From NCBI RefSeq assembly GCF_024305245.1, contig NZ_JAMWYX010000009.1, positions 62,001-126,000 of the forward strand: a stretch of DNA of 64,000 nucleotides. Reading direction: 5' to 3'. Positions 56,603 to 64,000 of the stretch are shown piece by piece. This DNA comes from Erythrobacter sp. Lineage in GTDB: Bacteria; Pseudomonadota; Alphaproteobacteria; Sphingomonadales; Sphingomonadaceae. The notes beneath the pieces are model-generated. The model saw only the letters and a list, made by a program, of their open reading frames with translations. It had not been told where the DNA came from and ran no database searches. Numbering within the stretch: position 1 is the first letter of the stretch; each line of letters starts with the position of its first letter. The translations under genes and the position numbers were made by a program.

Positions 56603-57973
56603 TCAACGTTTGATCTTGTGCAGACGCAAGGTTGATGGCGGCGGAATGTCCGGCCGCGCCTGATCCTGATTGGCGTTTTCGGCCTGCCAGCTGAGGTAAT
56701 AATCATAGGCGCTGTCGGCCGGCGCTCCTTCGGCTTTGCGCACGTTCAGCGGGATGCCGGGAATATCCTTGTAGCCCGAGATCACCGCCGGCGCGCTGCT
56801 GAAGGTTCCGGTGCCAGTCGTCTTTCCGCTGACCGGATCAACAATGAATTCGATCGGCTTGCTCCGGAGCGTAGCGCGCACCCGAATCGTGCCATCGGCC
56901 GCCACGAAAGGACCTTCACGAACGCTGAGAGCATTGCCCGGCAGACTACCGCCGCGGTCGAGATCCTGCTTAATGCCGGTCCAATCGCTGATTTGCTGCA
57001 CCGTCCAGCTGTCACCCGACTTGCGGGCCAGCATGATTTGCGTGTCGCCGTTCGCGTCGTTCTTGAAATAGGATATCATCGGCGCGCCCGCCGCATCGAA
57101 ACCGAGCCGCTGGTGCCCGTTAAGAAGTCCGGCACCGACCGGCACCGGGTCGACAATCTCGCCATTGGCAAGCGTGATCGGCAAGGACAGCGGCTTGCCG
57201 TTCGAATCCTCCCATGTCAGTAGATCCGGGCTGCGGGCATAGGAGACATTGTTATTGGTCGCCGCAGAAGGAGTGTCACGCCACACCCACACCATGTGGA
57301 AGCGTCCGTCCGGCCCGCGGTCAGGCCCGATGTAATAGGCAGAACGCTCTCCCTCACCGTCGAAAAATGCTGCACCATGCAGCAGGCTCCAAGTCTTCGA
57401 CCCGGTGTCGAAGCGATGAAAAGTGAAGCTGCCGTTACCGCTGCCACCGATGCGGAAAGCGGCGATAAGGCGCCCTTGGGGATCATGGTCGAACCGGGGG
57501 TAAGTAACGCGCAACTCTTTCGCCGGATCGATGAGATAATCGATCTGTTCAAGCGAGCGGATGTCCCACGGGCGGGTTGAACGAAAATAGACCAGCGGAT
57601 CGGCATGCATATTGCCCATCACGTGGACGTAACCTTCTTCATCGACATCTACGGTCACGTAGTTGTGGCTGTCCCAGCCCAGGAAGCTAGGCAGTTTATG
57701 ATAGCGCCATGGGGTGCGCGGGGTCGAGCGATGGGCCACGCTCATCTGGCGATTGGCATCGTAATAGACGATGATCTGGTGCTGTCCCCGCTGGATCATT
57801 TGCGGGTGGGCGCGGTGACCGGACCACGTGAAGTCAATAGCCTCCACGCTGTGGTCTGGCGCCAAGACTGCGTCCGGCTGCCTATCGCTCTCCTTTGCCT
57901 GCACAGCGATTGGTATCGCCAGCAACATTGCCGAAGCCATCAGTCCACCGACGCCAAAGTCCCGCATCGTCAT
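56603..57973 (-). CDS. BNR_4-type beta-propeller lyase, probable ulvan lyase (PL24/PL25-like)
   Basis: A 456-residue exported protein with a signal (GLMASAMLLAIPIAVQA) and seven-bladed propeller repeats (Asp-box-like DEEGYVHVMG, DPQGRLIAAF, GPDGRFHMVW, DAAGAPMISY). The catalytic-type motif GWDSHNYVTVDVDEEGYVHV, then GNMHADPLVYFRS, gives the two His seen in PL24/PL25 ulvan lyases, with a Tyr in RSAYYIGPDRG. The same propeller also occurs in GH145 and PL27 enzymes acting on Rha-GlcA, so substrate is inferred from the locus. ATG 57973 is taken as start (GGAG upstream); the track of in-frame starts reaches GTG 57997. Downstream of the TonB receptor. Confidence 0.78.
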   Translation of the reverse strand: MTMRDFGVGGLMASAMLLAIPIAVQAKESDRQPDAVLAPDHSVEAIDFTWSGHRAHPQMIQRGQHQIIVYYDANRQMSVAHRSTPRTPWRYHKLPSFLGWDSHNYVTVDVDEEGYVHVMGNMHADPLVYFRSTRPWDIRSLEQIDYLIDPAKELRVTYPRFDHDPQGRLIAAFRIGGSGNGSFTFHRFDTGSKTWSLLHGAAFFDGEGERSAYYIGPDRGPDGRFHMVWVWRDTPSAATNNNVSYARSPDLLTWEDSNGKPLSLPITLANGEIVDPVPVGAGLLNGHQRLGFDAAGAPMISYFKNDANGDTQIMLARKSGDSWTVQQISDWTGIKQDLDRGGSLPGNALSVREGPFVAADGTIRVRATLRSKPIEFIVDPVSGKTTGTGTFSSAPAVISGYKDIPGIPLNVRKAEGAPADSAYDYYLSWQAENANQDQARPDIPPPSTLRLHKIKR

Positions 57974-57992
57974 AGTAATTATCTCCATTCGG

Positions 57993-58036
57993 ATCACCGG
58001 GCAGTCCGCGAGAAGGCAGCCGTCCGCCCGGTAATC
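57993..58036 (-). terminator. intercistronic hairpin between receptor and lyase genes
   Basis: Arms GATCACCGGGC (57992-58002) and GCCCGGTAATC (58026-58036) pair over 11 positions with one mismatch; the loop is 23 nt. No U-run follows, so it is more likely an mRNA-stabilising or attenuating hairpin than a full terminator. It lies wholly in the 76-bp gap. Confidence 0.45.
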
Positions 58037-58049
58037 ACATCATTTCGGT

Positions 58050-61000
58050 TCAGAAGCGATAGGTCGCCGAGGCAGCGAAAGTACGGCCGTCATACTCGAA
58101 CACCCGCAGCAGTGCTTCGGTGCCAAGATATTCCCGGCGCGAGGATTGGGTGATGTTGAACACCTCGAACCGCAATTGCAGCCCCTCCATCGGTTTTATC
58201 GCACCGCTGAAATCGAGTTGGTCGCGCGGAGCGACGCGGGTTGCCCCCCCGGTGAACGAGCCACCTCCTGCGAGCTGAATTTCCGACTGATTGTTGTAGG
58301 CAAGACGCGCTTCGAAGAGCTTGTCCTCGTAATAGCCAATCAAGTTGTAGGTATCTTCGGCCACGTTAAAAAGCTTAGCGCCATTGTCGCCGCCCGAGCG
58401 AACCCGCGTGTAGTTGGCTACGAAACCGGTGTTCTTGAGGAAGCCCGGCAGGAAATCGAGCCGCTGCTGGATCTGCGCCTCGAAACCGGTCACGTCGATC
58501 GTGTCGGGATTGTTGAGGCTGACATTGATGCGGATCCGCTGGGTGTCTCCTAAGTCATTGGTGAACACGCACCGCCCCTGGAACTGGCCGCTATCGGCAA
58601 TCCTGATTTCGTTGAAGGTCTGGTCGCCGACTGTGAAGGTGCCGGAATCCGGACAGAAATTACTGAATCGGGTGATGTCGTCGATCAACGACTTGCGAAA
58701 GACCCCGATGGAAACCACGCTCCCCGGACGATTATACCAGCTCAAACCCAGATCGAACCCTTCCGACCGTCGCGGCCGGATGTCGAGTCCGCTGACATCG
58801 ACGATCGTCGAAGGGATGAGATTGCCGTCGCTGCCCACGACTTCGGGCAGCGTGGCTTCGTCGGGATCGCCACCCGGTTCGATCTCGCGGATCAGTGTCG
58901 GTGCCGGCGAGAATTCAGCGAGGTCCAGTGCCTCAAAGGTCTGATAATAGGCAGCGCGCACGACGAGCTCGGGAGTGATTTCGTAGATCGCATTAACGGA
59001 TGGTAGGATGCGCTCGAAAACGTTGTTGGCTCGCGGCGGATCGAGCAGCGCCCCTTCGCGGAACACAAGATCCGGCCCGCCATTTTCGGCGCGGATCCGG
59101 GCAAGGTTGTTATAGAGCTCGTTGGCGACCGGAGTCAGACGCCCGCTCAAATCGGTTTTGACATAACGCACCCCGATATTGCCGCGCAGACCGATGTCAG
59201 AAGTTTCCTGCAGATCGAACTTCATCATTCCGTAGAGTTCGACCGTCTCACGTTTAGATCTGAAATTGCGATCGATGAAGTTGCGCGTCGGTATCCGCCG
59301 CAGGTACCCGGTCTCCTCGTTTAGAGGCAGCGCCTGCAGGATTTCATCGGCCGTGATGGTGGTTGCGCTCTCCTGGGTCAGTTCGGGGAAGAAGTTAGTG
59401 AGGTTTGCTGCGGTCGGGTTGAATACCACCCCGGCCGGCAATGTGCGTCCGGGATTGCCGAGCTGTTCGCGGACCAGTGGAATGTCGAGCGAGAGGAACT
59501 CGTCGAGTTCTGCGCCCGGGATACGACCGCCGGCAAACAGCGCCCCTTGCGCCACCCCGTCGTTGAGAACGAAGATATCATTGGTGAGCGCAGGGAAATT
59601 CAGTCCGAGCGCGGAATTGTCGGTGCGGGCACGTGTCGCGTTTTCATTGGAATAGAAGCCGCCCACCGCGATCTCTGTCAGCACAGTGCCAGTAAACTTG
59701 CGCACCAGGTCGAAGTCGATTGAAGTCAGGTCGCGATCGACCCGGTCGACGAAGCCGGCGACCAGAGGCGATATGGTGACTTGCTGTGTGGTACCGTTGG
59801 GCGCAACATTGGGGATGTTGATATTGGCGCCGATCAGGTCGGGACGGATCGTCCAGGTGCCCCCGACCGCGTTGGCAAGATCAAGCAGATTCGGCGGCAG
59901 GATCGTATTGATCGAAACGTCACGCAGACGGCCAGCAGTGCCGATATCGAAGACCGCGAGCGAGCCGTTGCCGGTATCGTCGATGCCGTCACCATCAACG
60001 TCCGGCGCGCCGGGACGCTGGTTGACGCGGTAATCATACTGGTTGAGCTCCGCGAGGCCCTTTGCCTTGGAATAAGTGCCGATGAGGTCGAACTTCCAGT
60101 CGTCATTTTCGAAATTGAACTGCGGGTAAAGCGCCCAAGTCTGGTCGAGCGCCGGAAATTCGCGGTTGCCGATCGCAGTCAGGTAATCGCTGACCATCAC
60201 GCGGGGCACGAGGAAAACGTTCTCCTCAGGCCCGACATTGTTGAAATTGACCACCCCGACCGGCACCGGATTGCCCAGCGGTGTGACGATCGACTGCGCC
60301 GGATTCGGATTGACTAGAAAAATGTCCTGATTGGAATCGGTGAGGTCGCGACGGGTGAACAGCCCATCGACGCGGAACACCAGATCACCGGTGATCTCGT
60401 AACCGAAGCCGGCCGCTGCCGACACACGATAGCCTTCGTTGGTCTGCACGAACTGGCGAATCTCGCGCGGGAAAATGAAGACGTTGTTGAGACCGTTCTC
60501 TCCGACTGCCGGAACATCGAAGCTCGGATTGGGAATGCGGCTGACTACGTCATTCGAATCATCCGTCCCAGACGCACGCGTACCGGCAACGAACTGCGCG
60601 GTTTGCGCCGCCGTGTAATTGCCATAAGTGTTGATGCGGAAGGAATCGCGCCGGAACGATTGCTTGGAATAGGAGGCAACGCCGTAAACGGCAAGACGAT
60701 CACTCAGCCGCTCGGCAACCGATGCGAAGAACGAAGGCGTGTATGCCTCTGTGGTTTCCTCATAACCCATTTCGGCACGCAGCACGACGCCGGACTTTCG
60801 TTGCAGTGCACCGGTGATGCGCAGATCGACCTGCGCCGCAAGACCGCCGGAGGGCGTATCGGCAGTGAACGACTTGATCACGTTCGCGCCGTTGAAAATG
60901 CCGCTTTCGAAAATACCGAACGGGTTGCCCACGTTCTCTCCGCGGGTGGGGGAGGCGATGTTCTGGTTCATCACGGTCGTCTTGGTAAAACGCCCGGGCA

Positions 61001-61409
61001 GGCCGCGTACGGAGATCGTGGCATCTCGGCGCCCCGCTTCGCGATTGATCTGCACGCCCGGAATGCGCTGAAGCGCCTCGCCGAGATTGAGATCAGGCGT
61101 TGAGCCAATATCATCAGAGGAAATGCCGTCGAGGATGACGTCGGCGTTCCTGCGGAACTCGAGCGCATCCTCAAGACTGGCGCGAAGGCCGCTGACCACG
61201 ATTTCGTTGCTTTCTGGTTGGGGCGCCCCCTGCACGACCGGCTGCACGGGAGCTTGGCCAGATTTGGCGGCCTGCGCTTCGGCGGCGGCCGTCTTGTCGT
61301 CCTGTGACTGCGCATAAGCGGCACCAGGCAGGCACAGCGCCCCTGCAGCAGTGCCTAGCAGAAGTGCAGAATAGCGCGCCCGGCACCCATTCCTAGCGAA
61401 AAGGCTCAT
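58050..61409 (-). CDS. TonB-dependent receptor, Caulobacter/Xanthomonas type
   Basis: Outer-membrane active importer of 1119 residues for oligosaccharides. A signal peptide (YSALLLGTAAGALCLPGAAYA) is followed by a short Gln/Ala linker, the TonB-box-like ESNEIVVSGLR and the plug (LNLGEALQRIPGVQINREAG, ISVRGLPGRFTKTTVMNQN). The long beta-barrel ends in GRTFAASATYRF with the terminal Phe. Layout and length match the family used by Sphingomonads and Caulobacter for plant and algal glycans. RBS GGGGAGAGAG precedes ATG 61409. Expected to import lyase-sized pieces of the substrate. Confidence 0.95.
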   Translation of the reverse strand: MSLFARNGCRARYSALLLGTAAGALCLPGAAYAQSQDDKTAAAEAQAAKSGQAPVQPVVQGAPQPESNEIVVSGLRASLEDALEFRRNADVILDGISSDDIGSTPDLNLGEALQRIPGVQINREAGRRDATISVRGLPGRFTKTTVMNQNIASPTRGENVGNPFGIFESGIFNGANVIKSFTADTPSGGLAAQVDLRITGALQRKSGVVLRAEMGYEETTEAYTPSFFASVAERLSDRLAVYGVASYSKQSFRRDSFRINTYGNYTAAQTAQFVAGTRASGTDDSNDVVSRIPNPSFDVPAVGENGLNNVFIFPREIRQFVQTNEGYRVSAAAGFGYEITGDLVFRVDGLFTRRDLTDSNQDIFLVNPNPAQSIVTPLGNPVPVGVVNFNNVGPEENVFLVPRVMVSDYLTAIGNREFPALDQTWALYPQFNFENDDWKFDLIGTYSKAKGLAELNQYDYRVNQRPGAPDVDGDGIDDTGNGSLAVFDIGTAGRLRDVSINTILPPNLLDLANAVGGTWTIRPDLIGANINIPNVAPNGTTQQVTISPLVAGFVDRVDRDLTSIDFDLVRKFTGTVLTEIAVGGFYSNENATRARTDNSALGLNFPALTNDIFVLNDGVAQGALFAGGRIPGAELDEFLSLDIPLVREQLGNPGRTLPAGVVFNPTAANLTNFFPELTQESATTITADEILQALPLNEETGYLRRIPTRNFIDRNFRSKRETVELYGMMKFDLQETSDIGLRGNIGVRYVKTDLSGRLTPVANELYNNLARIRAENGGPDLVFREGALLDPPRANNVFERILPSVNAIYEITPELVVRAAYYQTFEALDLAEFSPAPTLIREIEPGGDPDEATLPEVVGSDGNLIPSTIVDVSGLDIRPRRSEGFDLGLSWYNRPGSVVSIGVFRKSLIDDITRFSNFCPDSGTFTVGDQTFNEIRIADSGQFQGRCVFTNDLGDTQRIRINVSLNNPDTIDVTGFEAQIQQRLDFLPGFLKNTGFVANYTRVRSGGDNGAKLFNVAEDTYNLIGYYEDKLFEARLAYNNQSEIQLAGGGSFTGGATRVAPRDQLDFSGAIKPMEGLQLRFEVFNITQSSRREYLGTEALLRVFEYDGRTFAASATYRF

Positions 61410-61450
61410 AGTTCTCTCTCCCCGATACCCTTGTTTTGACGATTTATGAG

Positions 61451-61515
61451 CGATTGATTTCGATCATGTCAATGCTCAATCGTGATATATATTGATCTTA
61501 TTTGATCATTTTATG
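61451..61515. promoter_or_regulatory. AT-rich regulatory region before the TonB receptor
   Basis: In the 225-bp gap after rhaI. It holds the inverted repeat CGATTGA (61451-61457) / TCAATCG (61476-61482), TTTCGATCAT at 61458-61467 (shared with 51144-51153) and two TTGATC half-sites near 61492 and 61502. A regulator-binding region is likely; identity of the regulator unknown. Confidence 0.5.
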
Positions 61516-61634
61516 AAAATTATTGCATCCGCGCCTGCTGCCAGTGACCAATCGTGGCGGCGAATCCCTTTGGGCCCCCGCCTTGAGGGCCGCTGAGCGT
61601 GCCGCCGTGACCCGCCGACGGTCGGGCCGAACTG

Positions 61635-62927
<1,293 letters not shown>

Positions 62928-62947
62928 ATCCCTCTCCTCGCAGCCCG

Positions 62948-64000
62948 TCAGCGTGTGAACGCCTGGGCGTTCCCGGCATCGACATTGATCATGTTGCCGG
63001 TCGATTTTGCCGAAGCCTCGCTCGCGAACCAGTGAGTAGCCTCAGCGATATCCTGCGGCTGCACCGAGCGCTTGAGCAGCGATCGCTCACGATAGTGCTC
63101 TTCCAGCTCGGCACCGGAGTCGATCCCATGCGCCCCGGCGCGCTCCTTGCGCCAATCGCCGTCCCATATACGACTGCCCTTGATCACGGCATCGGGATTC
63201 ACGACGTTGACCCTGATGCCGAAGCTTGCGCCTTCCAGCGCAAGGCAGCGCGCCAGATGATTGGCCGCTGCCTTGGCGCTGGCGTAGGCGCTGGCGTCCT
63301 TGGCTGCGGCCACCGCGTTCTTCGATCCAATGAAAATGACGCTGCTGCCGCCCTGATCGGCCATGCACTGAAGCAGGGGCCACGCATGCTTGGCGGTCAG
63401 GAAATAGCCTTGTGCCAGCACATCGAAATTCTTGGCCCAGAGCGCAACAGAGGTCTCCCCGATCGGCGCGGACGAGGCTATCCCCGCATTGGCGACCAGG
63501 ATGTCCAGACCGCCGAATTCTCTCGCGCAGGCGGCGATGGCATCCGCCACCTGCTCCTCGCTGGTGACATCGCACACGACCGAGCGCACCACATCGACGC
63601 CGAATTTGTCCGACAGCTGTTCGCGGACGCTTTCGACCACACTGCCATCCAGATCGGCCAGCATCACGCAGGCCCCATCCTTGAGCAACCTTTCGGCCAC
63701 CGCCGTGCCAATGCCTCCCGCGCCACCGGTAACGAGTGCGATCTTGCCGACCATTTCCCTGGGTGCTGGCATGCGCTGGAGCTTGGCCTCCTCGAGAAGC
63801 CAATACTCGATGTCGAAGGCCTCCTGCTCGTCAAGAGCGATGTAGTCACCAATTGCCTCAGCCCCGCGCATCACGTTGATTGCATTGAGGTAGAACTCCC
63901 CTGCAATCCGCGCCGTCGCCTTGTCTTTGGCAAAGGTGATTCGGCCAACACCGGGAACCAGCACCACGACAGGGTTGGCATCGCGCATCGCCGGAGAATT
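62948..64000 (-). CDS. rhaD: bifunctional rhamnulose-1-P aldolase / lactaldehyde dehydrogenase-type SDR, N-terminus beyond window
   Basis: The last 350 residues of a fused protein of about 700. The visible part has the end of the class II aldolase domain (FYLNAINVMRGAEAIGDYIA) and a complete C-terminal short-chain dehydrogenase. That domain has ALVTGGAGGIGTAVAERLLK, VANAGIASSAPIG, the catalytic segment SSVIFIGSKNAVAAAKDASA with YASAKAA, and VNPDAVIKGSRIWDG. Such fusions split L-rhamnulose-1-phosphate to DHAP and L-lactaldehyde and oxidise the latter. The frame is open to the window edge. A rhamnulose kinase is expected upstream, outside the window. Confidence 0.92.
   Translation of the reverse strand, partial: NSPAMRDANPVVVLVPGVGRITFAKDKATARIAGEFYLNAINVMRGAEAIGDYIALDEQEAFDIEYWLLEEAKLQRMPAPREMVGKIALVTGGAGGIGTAVAERLLKDGACVMLADLDGSVVESVREQLSDKFGVDVVRSVVCDVTSEEQVADAIAACAREFGGLDILVANAGIASSAPIGETSVALWAKNFDVLAQGYFLTAKHAWPLLQCMADQGGSSVIFIGSKNAVAAAKDASAYASAKAAANHLARCLALEGASFGIRVNVVNPDAVIKGSRIWDGDWRKERAGAHGIDSGAELEEHYRERSLLKRSVQPQDIAEATHWFASEASAKSTGNMINVDAGNAQAFTR

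Overview
The window is GC-rich alphaproteobacterial chromosome. Three things point to Sphingomonadales, most likely Erythrobacteraceae: the hflK-hflC-degP block, a Caulobacter-type TonB receptor, and a dispersed FDKL/RPELVEG-type repeat pair before hisC. The taxonomic call rests on gene style, not on a search.

Region 1 (1-24.5 kb) is mostly housekeeping. On the minus strand lie a cytochrome P450 (cut by the window edge), ferrochelatase, a Tat-exported molybdenum hydroxylase large subunit and the Mrp/ApbC Fe-S carrier. On the plus strand follow hflK, hflC and a Do-type protease, ending at a strong two-way terminator shared with a class A penicillin-binding protein. Next come msrB, a glutathione S-transferase, a small exported protein, a VOC protein, metX-metW, hisC-tyrC, an exported intradiol dioxygenase, a DUF1330 protein, a membrane protein, plsC, a YdcF protein, ftsX-ftsE and a zinc-ribbon membrane protein. 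tRNA-Leu(GAG) closes the region.

Region 2 (24.6-41 kb) is accessory DNA. A large serine recombinase with its usual DUF2924 and DUF3489 partners sits about 190 bp from the tRNA. Beyond it is a defence-type island, visibly more AT-rich at 27.7-30.1 kb. It holds a two-gene unit of unknown type with a PD-(D/E)xK-like motif, and a three-gene ABC-3C system whose ATPase (DUF3732) is split by a single in-frame amber codon. It also holds remnants of an ImmA/IrrE metalloprotease and a McrC nuclease. A TetR regulator and a flavin monooxygenase diverge around a good palindromic operator. An aldo/keto reductase and a tyrosine-integrase remnant follow.

Region 3 (40.9-64 kb) is a polysaccharide utilisation locus for a rhamnose- and uronate-containing, probably sulfated glycan. 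Ulvan is the best guess. A TonB receptor imports oligomers and a beta-propeller lyase cuts the backbone. GH105 removes unsaturated uronate, GH106 removes rhamnose, a sulfatase removes sulfate and an SGNH esterase removes acetyl groups. MFS and NCS1 permeases carry products across the inner membrane. KduI, KduD and KdgK process the uronate; RhaM, RhaI and RhaD process rhamnose. The formylglycine-generating enzyme that should activate the sulfatase is present only as a truncated, frame-broken gene. No pathway regulator lies in the window, but a 13-bp motif is repeated before the two transporter genes.
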